A stretch of 5,410 nucleotides of DNA from JAUWQU01 sp964605095 (GTDB lineage: Bacteria; Planctomycetota; Phycisphaerae; SM23-33), in NCBI GenBank assembly GCA_964605095.1, contig CAZSBS010000299.1:1-5410 (forward strand). Reading direction: 5' to 3'. The notes beneath the pieces were generated by a model, which was given only the letters and a program-made list of their open reading frames with translations, was not told the DNA's origin and searched no databases. Positions 1 through 4,162 of this stretch are shown here, piece by piece. Position 1 is the first letter of the stretch. Every line of letters begins with the position of its first letter. Made by a program: the position numbers and the translations under genes.

Positions 1-1
1 C

Positions 2-121
2 GCATCCCTGAAATGGACGTACGATCCTGATATCCAAGACCTTATATCAAATCTTAAAATGGAATTTGGCTCTAGCGGGGCGAGAAATCTCGCCGGGGGA
101 AAAGCGGTTAACCGCAGTTGA
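2..121 (+). CDS. possible 3' end of a gene entering from the left edge
   Basis: A frame open from the window edge to a TGA at 119-121 encodes about 39 residues. It begins A-S-L-K-W-T-Y-D-P-D-I-Q-D-L-I and ends N-R-S. The first half reads like ordinary protein. The second half crosses a perfect hairpin (79-94) and a palindrome (104-115), which look intergenic. Another frame from base 1 ends sooner, at 28-30 (R-I-P-E-M-D-V-R-S), and is an equally possible tail. The first 60 bases are clearly richer in A and T than the rest of the window. No family is recognisable. If real, the gene would converge on lexA. This is a weak call. Confidence 0.15.
   Translation, partial: ASLKWTYDPDIQDLISNLKMEFGSSGARNLAGGKAVNRS
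79..94. repeat. short perfect inverted repeat (hairpin)
   Basis: GGCGAG at 79-84 pairs with CTCGCC at 89-94 around the loop AAAT. The stem becomes 7 bp if the inner A-T pair forms. There is no T-run on either side, so it is not a standard intrinsic terminator. It may be a transcript-end stabilising structure between converging genes. Confidence 0.5.
104..115. repeat. 12-base perfect palindrome GCGGTTAACCGC
   Basis: The 12 bases equal their own reverse complement. Read on the minus strand, downstream of lexA, the palindrome is followed by TTTTCCCCC, which loosely resembles a terminator. The possible stem is only 4-5 bp. It could equally be a protein-binding site. No assignment is made. Confidence 0.4.
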
Positions 122-166
122 ACGTGAGTCTTCGGCTCACCCGGAAAGAAGAGAAGCCGAAAAGCC

Positions 167-188
167 GAGGACGAGGACGAGAACGAGG
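167..188. repeat. hexamer tandem repeat (GAGGAC type)
   Basis: GAGGAC occurs at 167-172 and 173-178, GAGAAC at 179-184, and a partial GAGG at 185-188. The tract is purine-rich on the plus strand and lies in non-coding DNA. It looks like a simple-sequence repeat. Confidence 0.6.
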
Positions 189-232
189 GTTGTCACCTGA
201 CCCCTGCTCCGGGTTCGGGGTTCCCAACACCA

Positions 233-256
233 GGTTCCGCCGTTCCACCGTTCCGC
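233..256. repeat. octamer tandem repeat, three copies
   Basis: Three adjacent octamers follow each other: GGTTCCGC, CGTTCCAC and CGTTCCGC. They differ at only one or two positions. The block ends 27 bases from the lexA stop codon, so it would be in the 3' untranslated part of the lexA message. Function unknown. Confidence 0.6.
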
Positions 257-283
257 TTACCGACCACCACCGCTTCCCGCGGC

Positions 284-889
284 TCACATCCTGCGGATGA
301 CGCCGATGACGACGCCCTGGATATCCACGTGATTGGCATAGATGGGTTTGTAGGCCGGGTTGGCAGGCTGGAGGCGGACGCGCTTCTTCTCCTTGTAGAA
401 GGTCTTCAGCGTGGCCTCGCCGTCTTGGAGCAGGGCCACCACCGTCTCGCCGTTGCGGGCGGTGTTGCGGCGCTGGCAGACAACGTAATCGCCGTCGCGG
501 ATCTGCTCGTCGATCATGCTGTCGCCCGTTACGCGAAGGACGAACTTCTCGCCCGGCACATCGAAGACTTCTTGCAAGTCAAGTGTCTCGCGGTCCTCGA
601 TGGCCTCGATCGGAAGCCCGGCCGCGATGCGCCCAACCAACGGCAGGAGGCGCTCGTTGTCCTCGGGGAACTCGAAATCGGGGTTAACGCGTAAAGAGCG
701 AGCCTTGTGCTTGGCGCCGCGGGACAGGGTTCCTTTTTTTTCTAGGGCCGCGATGTGCTCGAAGACCGTGACCTTCGTCAGGTCCAGGTGGTCCCCAATC
801 TCCTGCATGGTCGGGGAATAGCCGGAGCGCTCGCGGAAGACGCGAATGAACCGAAGGATTTCGAGTTGTCTCGGTGTCACATTCTCCAT
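284..889 (-). CDS. lexA: LexA, SOS-response repressor and self-cleaving serine protease
   Basis: LexA represses DNA-damage genes. Contact with the RecA filament triggers it to cut itself. The 201-residue length is normal for the family. Residues 1-70 form the winged-helix DNA-binding domain, opening with the typical T-P-R-Q-L-E-I-L and S-G-Y-S-P-T. The linker carries the A90-G91 cleavage site (G-R-I-A-A-G-L-P). Residues 110-201 are the S24 peptidase domain, with catalytic Ser124 in T-G-D-S-M and Lys162 in A-T-L-K-T-F. The frame could open at 1081, but the chosen ATG at 889 has AGGAG seven bases upstream, and the upstream 64 residues are Arg/Pro-rich and belong to no LexA domain. The recognition-helix region (L-T-K-V-T-V-F-E-H-I) differs from the usual S-S-x-S-T-V-H-x-H-L type, so the operator may also differ. 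An unknown gene lies directly upstream and probably shares its transcript. Confidence 0.96.
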   Translation of the reverse strand: MENVTPRQLEILRFIRVFRERSGYSPTMQEIGDHLDLTKVTVFEHIAALEKKGTLSRGAKHKARSLRVNPDFEFPEDNERLLPLVGRIAAGLPIEAIEDRETLDLQEVFDVPGEKFVLRVTGDSMIDEQIRDGDYVVCQRRNTARNGETVVALLQDGEATLKTFYKEKKRVRLQPANPAYKPIYANHVDIQGVVIGVIRRM

Positions 890-1619
890 GTTCGCTCTCC
901 TGTTGGGCCGGCGTCGCGGGCGGCGCCAGCACGGCATAGCCCTGGCCGGCAATAGCGCCCGCGGGCGGCGGGCACGGCATAGCCACGTCCCGCAGGCTGG
1001 CGGACCGCTCTGCCAGGACGGATTCCCCGGTCGGCGTTGCCGGGCTGACCGGGCCTGCGTCGCGCTGGTCAATTGTCGCAACCCGCGGCGAAGGCAATTT
1101 AATTTCTCGATCCGACTCAGCCGCCAAGCCGGCCGGTGCGGGCTCGCCCGGCAGCTTGGCGAGTTCCGCTTTCGCCGCCTGCTGCGACCTCACCCATCGC
1201 GCGAGCCCTTGTGCTTGCGTCGACACCACCTGAGTCGCCGGCTCCATCTCGGGCGCCGGCGCCGGTCGCAGCGCCTTGGCCGGGTGCTGCTGCCGGTTTG
1301 CCCGGTCAGTCTGGCCCGCCCGGTTGGGAGGGGCCACCAACGCCCGCAGGGACGAGACCGCCTGCGTGATGATCGCCGTCAGCGACCATCGCGGGCGCGG
1401 GGCAGTCCCGGCCGGGTCGAGGCGAATCCCGCCGGGGCCGATGCTGATCAGCGGCATTTCCAGTCCGCGTTGTTCCGCCAGCGCCGCAAGTTCCACCAGA
1501 TTCGGTTCGGCCGGCGTGCAGGGCAAAACCTTGCACTGCCTTGGCCAGACGGCTACATAGCTGCCGCCCGGTCCAAACTGGCACAATGGTAGATCGTGTT
1601 TTTTAGTTCGTGTCTGCAT
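684..1619 (-). CDS. unrecognised Pro/Ala-rich protein upstream of lexA, 3' end probably frameshifted
   Basis: I do not recognise this protein. The open frame encodes 311 residues. The codons up to about residue 240 strongly prefer G or C in third position and the composition is balanced, so that part looks truly coding. Residues 1-65 look like a small globular part (L-C-Q-F-G-P-G-G-S-Y-V-A-V-W, then S-I-G-P-G-G-I-R-L-D). Residues 95-240 are a Pro/Ala/Gln-rich, probably disordered stretch. No membrane segment or signal peptide is seen. The ATG at 1619 has AGGAT six bases upstream. The last 69 codons or so overlap lexA in another frame and read like nonsense. Another frame ends at a TGA (877-879) just inside lexA, a natural operon junction, so an indel near 926-971 is suspected. 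Co-transcription with lexA would make it a candidate SOS-linked gene. Its existence is moderately sure, its C-terminus is not. Confidence 0.5.
   Translation of the reverse strand: MQTRTKKHDLPLCQFGPGGSYVAVWPRQCKVLPCTPAEPNLVELAALAEQRGLEMPLISIGPGGIRLDPAGTAPRPRWSLTAIITQAVSSLRALVAPPNRAGQTDRANRQQHPAKALRPAPAPEMEPATQVVSTQAQGLARWVRSQQAAKAELAKLPGEPAPAGLAAESDREIKLPSPRVATIDQRDAGPVSPATPTGESVLAERSASLRDVAMPCPPPAGAIAGQGYAVLAPPATPAQQESEHGECDTETTRNPSVHSRLPRALRLFPDHAGDWGPPGPDEGHGLRAHRGPRKKRNPVPRRQAQGSLFTR
897..901 (-). promoter_or_regulatory. ribosome binding site that fixes the lexA start
   Basis: On the minus strand AGGAG lies seven bases before the ATG at 889. It decides in favour of the 201-residue LexA over the longer open frame beginning at 1081. 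It lies inside the upstream reading frame, so lexA translation may be coupled to that gene. Confidence 0.8.
915..984 (-). repeat. imperfect direct repeat, 45-base period, inside the lexA-upstream frame
   Basis: On the plus strand CGCGGGCGGCG (915-925 and 960-970) is followed in both copies by GCACGGCATAGCC (929-941 and 972-984). The linker is three bases in the lexA-proximal copy and one base in the other. The two-base difference means the copies are read in different frames by the gene that contains them, which fits a small duplication followed by an indel. Confidence 0.7.
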
Positions 1620-1627
1620 AAGCTTAT

Positions 1628-1644
1628 CCTAACATCGGCCTAAC
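1628..1644 (-). promoter_or_regulatory. direct repeat GTTAGG-N5-GTTAGG near the start of the lexA-upstream gene
   Basis: GTTAGG occurs twice, 11 bases apart, on the minus strand. The nearer copy overlaps the ribosome binding site of the frame starting at 1619. An 11-base direct repeat fits a protein touching the same face of DNA twice; alphaproteobacterial LexA boxes (GTTC-N7-GTTC) have the same period. The link to LexA is speculative. Confidence 0.3.
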
Positions 1645-1660
1645 GTCAAGCGCCGCGTGA

Positions 1661-1677
1661 GGTTTTTGTACGGTTTT
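1661..1677. repeat. direct repeat GGTTTT-N5-GGTTTT
   Basis: GGTTTT occurs at 1661-1666 and 1672-1677, again with an 11-base period, inside the presumed lexA control region. It could be a second operator or chance within a T-rich stretch. Confidence 0.3.
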
Positions 1678-1710
1678 GGCAACTTTTTTTTCGGCATCTA
1701 TTTGGTGGCC

Positions 1711-1761
1711 GGTAGCCGGCGCAGCCCTGCGTAGCCGCAGGCGAAGCAGGGTAGCCGGCGC
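1711..1761. repeat. 12-base direct repeat flanking a nested hairpin
   Basis: GGTAGCCGGCGC occurs at 1711-1722 and 1750-1761. Between them CCTGCG (1726-1731) pairs with CGCAGG (1736-1741) around TAGC. Alternatively CCCTGC (1725-1730) pairs with GCAGGG (1746-1751). The modular structure looks like a small dispersed intergenic repeat element. It codes for nothing visible. Confidence 0.6.
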
Positions 1762-1768
1762 CCATTGC

Positions 1769-1782
1769 ACCGACTTGTCGGT
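1769..1782. repeat. near-palindrome ACCGAC-TT-GTCGGT
   Basis: Two perfect 6-base arms are separated by two bases. The size and symmetry suit a dimeric DNA-binding protein better than a hairpin, because the loop is too small. It lies about 150 bases upstream of the presumed lexA-unit start. Confidence 0.35.
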
Positions 1783-1878
1783 CGCCTAAAACCCAAGACC
1801 TTCTTCCCTACATATTGCGTTTTCCTCTTTGGCGGCACCCCAGCGGTGGCATTGGGTGTATCGACAGGGGGAAATGAA

Positions 1879-1970
1879 AGTCTTGATGCAAAACTCTCCG
1901 CCCGAGACTCCCGGCCCGAGAGTCTTGAGCTAAGGTTTTTGGTTCAAGAGTGTTGCTTCAAGAGTCTTGA
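1879..1970. repeat. three AGTCTTGA octamers spaced exactly 42 bases
   Basis: AGTCTTGA occurs at 1879-1886, 1921-1928 and 1963-1970, 42 bases from start to start each time. The sequences between are not alike. The last copy is part of a palindrome, TCAAGA-G-TCTTGA (1958-1970), and a further TTCAAGAGT precedes it by 14 bases. A spacing of 42 is about four helical turns. The array lies just past a terminator and upstream of the lexA unit. Confidence 0.6.
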
Positions 1971-1971
1971 T

Positions 1972-2011
1972 AAAAAACGCGGCATGGATCACGAGGTGTG
2001 TTCCATGCCGC
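1972..2011 (-). terminator. intrinsic terminator of the coiled-coil gene
   Basis: On the minus strand GCGGCATGGA pairs perfectly with TCCATGCCGC (10 bp, 13-base loop), followed by a G and six T. It lies 126 bases after the stop codon at 2137 and has no T-run on the other side, so it works for minus-strand transcripts only. It separates the coiled-coil gene from the lexA unit. Confidence 0.85.
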
Positions 2012-2077
2012 TGCTGCGTCGCGTTCCGTCCAGTTGGCTTCCGGGGGGTAGGTGGGAGGACGGAACCTTACAAAGGG

Positions 2078-2117
2078 AAAAAGCTCTGCCTTGCCCGGGC
2101 ACTGTCAGAACCCGGGC
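2078..2117 (-). terminator. second, weaker hairpin downstream of the coiled-coil gene
   Basis: CCCGGGC (2111-2117) and GCCCGGG (2093-2099) form a 7-bp GC stem with an 11-base loop. On the minus strand five T follow only after ten more bases (2078-2082), so this is a poor intrinsic terminator. It may protect the 3' end or cause pausing before the strong terminator further on. Confidence 0.3.
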
Positions 2118-2136
2118 CTCACTTATTTGCGAAGGG

Positions 2137-2439
2137 CTATTGCAGATCGGGTCCCTCCCCGGGCGAATCCTCGTTGTCTCTGTTGCGCCTGTGGCGGTTC
2201 TCGATCATCTGGCGGAGGTATCGGTTCTCCCTCCGGGTGGCCTCCAGATCGAACAGCAGGTACTTGACCTGAAGGCGGAGTTGGTTCAGGGAGTCAGCCA
2301 GGTTTGTTTCGGACTGGGGTACGCTTTGATACACGCCAGGTACAGGCGATCCCGCCTTGCCCGCCAGCGGCGCGGCCGTGATGGCTTCAATCAGATCGTT
2401 GAGGTCTTTACGAATTGCCGCCTCGTTTATGGCAGCCAT
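2137..2439 (-). CDS. small coiled-coil protein of unknown function
   Basis: This 100-residue protein belongs to no family I recognise. Residues 1-22 form a probable helix (M-A-A-I-N-E-A-A-I-R-K-D-L-N-D-L-I). Residues 23-45 are a Pro/Gly-rich linker. Residues 47-82 are a strong helix with heptad-like Leu/Ile spacing (L-A-D-S-L-N-Q-L-R-L-Q-V-K-Y-L-L-F-D-L-E), ending in an Arg/Asn-rich patch and an acidic tail. No signal peptide or membrane segment is present, so a cytoplasmic oligomer or adaptor is likely. The frame opens at 2472, but the ATG at 2439 has TTGGAG seven bases upstream and is preferred. The gene ends in its own terminator (1972-2011) and appears to be monocistronic. The shape recalls small planctomycete coiled-coil proteins, but that is only an impression. 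Confidence 0.72.
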   Translation of the reverse strand: MAAINEAAIRKDLNDLIEAITAAPLAGKAGSPVPGVYQSVPQSETNLADSLNQLRLQVKYLLFDLEATRRENRYLRQMIENRHRRNRDNEDSPGEGPDLQ

Positions 2440-2446
2440 GGCACTT

Positions 2447-2452
2447 CTCCAA
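2447..2452 (-). promoter_or_regulatory. ribosome binding site that decides the coiled-coil gene start
   Basis: TTGGAG on the minus strand lies seven bases before the ATG at 2439. The longer start at 2472 lacks a comparable signal. Confidence 0.7.
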
Positions 2453-2576
2453 GAATACTGGGCGGAAACCATCGCCAGGAACTCTCTGATCCCGGATCCG
2501 TCTGAGTATCTTCAGGAGCAAGACGCATACCATGGTCCGGTGGGTGGTAATTGTGCAACATCGACACCGTAACAAC

Positions 2577-2601
2577 TTATTTATAAATGACATACCGTCA
2601 T
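2577..2601. promoter_or_regulatory. A+T-rich block with an ATGAC-N5-GTCAT inverted repeat
   Basis: A short A+T-rich island in GC-rich DNA contains TTATTTATAAAT and the inverted repeat ATGAC/GTCAT (2587-2601). It sits about 140 bases upstream of the coiled-coil gene start. The composition suits a promoter with an operator, but no standard -35/-10 pair can be assigned. Confidence 0.3.
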
Positions 2602-2930
2602 AAGTAGCCCCGAGTCAAGCTCGGTTGGGTGTGCGGTCTGTGCCATCGCGTTGCCGCAAAGCAACATCGGGGGTGCCGATTTCACCAATCTTTCGTTGTG
2701 CCTTCACCTGAAAGCACTTGAAGGTCGCCAGACTTCCAAGTCGGCGGTCCAAGCCGCCCCGTGATGATTCAACGCAACGATGTTGCATTTTGGAAACATA
2801 TTTTGGTGGGCTATTGCGTTTGCCCAGTCCGTCGGTATCCTTGCGGTAAGGTTCCGGCCGTGGGGATTCGTCTCGGCAAAAGGGTTTTTCCAAGCCTTAC
2901 GCGCGGTGGCCCGCGTTTAATAGTCACAGG

Positions 2931-2960
2931 CAGACGCGATGTTGTCGATGTTGTCGTCTG
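2931..2960 (+). repeat. inverted repeat enclosing a tandem GATGTTGTC, just before maf
   Basis: CAGACG (2931-2936) pairs with CGTCTG (2955-2960), and the loop contains GATGTTGTC twice in tandem. The structure ends 12 bases before the first possible maf start, so it would lie in the leader of the maf message and could influence translation. The stem is only 6 bp. Confidence 0.35.
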
Positions 2961-2972
2961 AGAGTCATAATC

Positions 2973-3587
2973 ATGCATGCGGTTACGGAAATGTTGAAGT
3001 TGGTTCTGGCGTCATCGAGTCCGCGTCGCCGGCAGTTGCTGGCCGAGGCGGGCTACGACTTCGAGGTTGTCGATCCTCCCATCGAGGAGCCGACGGACCT
3101 TGGCCCTGCGCTGATGCCGACGGGGCGCGCCGAGGCGCTGGCGTACTTTAAGGCCAGGAGCGTGGCGGATTTCATGCCCCATGCGTATGTCCTTGGGGCC
3201 GATACGGTCGTTGCCTCGGCCGGGGCGCAGGCGGAGCTTCTAGGCAAGCCCGCTGACAGCATCGAGGCCGCTCGGATGCTCCGCCGCCTGTCCGGCACGC
3301 GCCACGAGGTTATTACGGGCGTGGCCCTGCTGGGGCCGGGAGGCTACAGGCACATATCGTCCGACGTGACCTACGTGACCATACGCCCGATGACCGAGGG
3401 AGAGATCGAGGCGTACGTCGCCTCCGGCGAGTGGATCGACAAGGCCGGGGCCTATGCCATTCAGGAGTCGGCCGACAGGTTCGTCGAAAAGGTCGAGGGC
3501 AGTTTTTCCAACGTGGTGGGCTTGCCGATGGAGATGGTAGGCAGGATGATAGCGGCAGCCAGTATCGGTGGGGGCGAATCGGACTGA
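2973..3587 (+). CDS. maf: Maf-family nucleoside triphosphate pyrophosphatase (dTTP/UTP type)
   Basis: Maf proteins are cytoplasmic enzymes that hydrolyse surplus or modified nucleoside triphosphates to the monophosphate and pyrophosphate; they were first described as septum-formation inhibitors. All signatures are present in order: S-S-S-P-R-R-R (14-20), G-A-D-T-V-V with the catalytic Asp77, G-K-P (91-93), S-G-T-R-H-E-V-I-T-G-V (108-117), G-A-Y-A-I-Q (159-164) and G-S-F-S-N-V-V-G-L-P (176-185). Gln164 in the A-I-Q motif points to the YhdE-like dTTP/UTP group and not the YceF-like m7GTP group; this is inferred from family knowledge. The length of 204 residues is normal. The ATG at 2991 (M-L-K-L-V-L-A-S-S-S) would match the usual family start better. 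Neither start has a strong ribosome site. The gene is followed by the lipoprotein gene after 13 bases, so they form an operon. Confidence 0.94.
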   Translation: MHAVTEMLKLVLASSSPRRRQLLAEAGYDFEVVDPPIEEPTDLGPALMPTGRAEALAYFKARSVADFMPHAYVLGADTVVASAGAQAELLGKPADSIEAARMLRRLSGTRHEVITGVALLGPGGYRHISSDVTYVTIRPMTEGEIEAYVASGEWIDKAGAYAIQESADRFVEKVEGSFSNVVGLPMEMVGRMIAAASIGGGESD

Positions 3588-3595
3588 ATCGGACT
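3576..3595 (+). repeat. perfect 10-base tandem duplication spanning the maf stop codon
   Basis: GAATCGGACT is present twice in a row (3576-3585 and 3586-3595). The maf stop TGA lies on the junction. If one copy were removed, maf would still end with the same residues E-S-D followed by TAA, so the duplication is neutral for the protein. It changes only the spacing to the next gene. Confidence 0.85.
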
Positions 3596-3600
3596 AAGGA

Positions 3601-4089
3601 ATGATGAATGCGACGGGCAGGATATGGCGGGCGGCGCTGGTGGCGGCGATGATGCTGACCGCGGGTTGCGACAAGCCTCAGCCCCAGCCGTCAGCCGCGG
3701 TTACGATTCGCGGCCAGAGTTGGCAGGTGGAACTGGCTACCACCGCTGGCCAGCGTTACCAGGGCTTTTCGGACCGCAAGGATCTCCCGGCCGGGCGGGG
3801 AATGCTGTTCATCTACCCCCAGCCGCAAGTTTTGGATTTCTGCATGCGGTTTTGCCTGATCCCGCTGGACATCGCCTTCATCGGCCCGGACATGCGGGTG
3901 GAGAAGATATACACGATGGAGGTCGAGCCATACGGGCTCGACACTAGGCTTTACAGCAGCGAGGCGCCCGCCCAGTACGCCTTGGAGGTTCCCAAGGGAG
4001 CCCTTGCGGTCGCGGGGGTGAAGGTGGGGGACAAGGTCGATTTTTCTTCTAACATGCCCTCCGCTGCTAAAGCAGAGCCGGGTCCGTGA
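3601..4089 (+). CDS. DUF192-family lipoprotein
   Basis: The protein has 162 residues. A lipoprotein signal peptide leads it: Arg7/Arg10, a hydrophobic core (A-A-L-V-A-A-M-M-L), then T-A-G-C with the lipidated Cys23. Asp24 follows; by the E. coli rule this would favour the inner membrane, which may not apply here. Residues 33-148 match DUF192: Y-Q-G-F-S-D-R-K-D-L-P-A-G-R-G-M-L-F, then I-P-L-D-I-A-F-I, then Y-A-L-E-V-P-K-G-A and V-G-D-K-V. DUF192 is a small beta-rich domain of unknown biochemical role, mostly in exported proteins. The usual F-W-M-K-N-T motif reads F-C-M-R-F-C (80-85) here, placing two cysteines three residues apart. The start is uncertain: AAGGA touches the first ATG, and the ATG at 3604 is equally possible. 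It is co-transcribed with maf. Confidence 0.87.
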   Translation: MMNATGRIWRAALVAAMMLTAGCDKPQPQPSAAVTIRGQSWQVELATTAGQRYQGFSDRKDLPAGRGMLFIYPQPQVLDFCMRFCLIPLDIAFIGPDMRVEKIYTMEVEPYGLDTRLYSSEAPAQYALEVPKGALAVAGVKVGDKVDFSSNMPSAAKAEPGP

Positions 4090-4101
4090 CGATGACGAGG
4101 A

Positions 4102-4124
4102 GGGGCCGGGTACGGACCGGCCCC
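4102..4124 (+). terminator. GC-rich hairpin between the DUF192 and phosphatase genes
   Basis: GGGGCCGG (4102-4109) pairs perfectly with CCGGCCCC (4117-4124) around seven bases. The stem is very stable, but no clear T-run follows (only GCAGTTAGCC and later CCCTTTATC). It may be a leaky terminator or a processing structure that lowers expression of the downstream phosphatase relative to maf. Confidence 0.45.
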
Positions 4125-4162
4125 GCAGTTAGCCGATCCCTTTATCTCACGGACCGCCAAGG

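Larger units (their letters stand above)
1..283. other. gene-poor stretch downstream of lexA with small repeats and hairpins
   Basis: No convincing gene lies here; a TTG-started frame at 118-300 is rich in Arg and Ser and overlaps repeats. The stretch contains a 6-7 bp hairpin at 79-94 (GGCGAG/CTCGCC), a 12-base palindrome at 104-115 (GCGGTTAACCGC), a hairpin at 124-140 with a UUCG-type loop, a GAGGAC-like hexamer repeat at 167-188 and an octamer repeat at 233-256. On the minus strand the palindrome is followed by TTTT, so it might help end the lexA transcript, but its stem is too short to be a convincing terminator. Confidence 0.5.
1620..1971 (-). promoter_or_regulatory. likely control region of the lexA transcription unit
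   Basis: These 350 bases lie between a strong minus-strand terminator and the first gene of the lexA unit, so the promoter should be here. No confident -35/-10 pair is visible. Next to the start there are two direct repeats with an 11-base period: GTTAGG twice on the minus strand (1628-1644) and AAAACC twice (1661-1677). Further up are a 12-base direct repeat with a nested hairpin (1711-1761), a near-palindrome (1769-1782) and three octamers exactly 42 bases apart (1879-1970). No known SOS box type is recognisable. Confidence 0.5.
2440..2972. other. divergent intergenic region without a supported gene
   Basis: This stretch separates the minus-strand coiled-coil gene from plus-strand maf and should hold both promoters. 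A minus frame at 2615-2893 starts with TTG, matches no family and has no good ribosome site; a plus frame at 2761-2961 is similar. Neither is accepted. Visible structures are ATGAC/GTCAT around five bases (2587-2601) next to the A+T-rich TTATTTATAAAT, GACTT/AAGTC (2731-2742), GGCGG/CCGCC (2743-2758) and CAGACG/CGTCTG (2931-2960). On the minus strand TTGACT (2612-2617) could be a -35 box, but the -10 match at the right spacing is poor. Confidence 0.5.

Noticed and set aside
887..894. GAACA at the lexA start as half of a TGTTC-N4-GAACA type SOS box
   Set aside because: The other half is absent at the required spacing.
929..984. A CRISPR-like array from the repeated GCACGGCATAGCC
   Set aside because: There are only two imperfect short copies inside a coding frame, with no regular spacers and no cas genes.
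890..1081. A 64-residue N-terminal extension of LexA
   Set aside because: LexA proteins normally begin near T-P-R-Q-L-E, the extension is Arg/Pro-rich, and a strong AGGAG sits before the ATG at 889.
846..1592. A 248-residue plus-strand open frame opposite the lexA-upstream gene
   Set aside because: It is extremely Arg-rich and reads as the antisense of a frame with good codon bias; no family signature is seen.
1621..1649. TTGACG with TAAGCT at 17 bases as a promoter for the lexA unit
   Set aside because: The -10 match is poor, and the transcript would begin inside the presumed coding region downstream of its ribosome site.
1765..2505. A 246-residue plus-strand open frame
   Set aside because: It runs antisense through the terminator and the coiled-coil gene and has no recognisable domain or ribosome site.
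2615..2893. A 92-residue minus-strand open frame in the gap before maf
   Set aside because: It needs a TTG start with poor signals, matches no family and has no clear codon bias.
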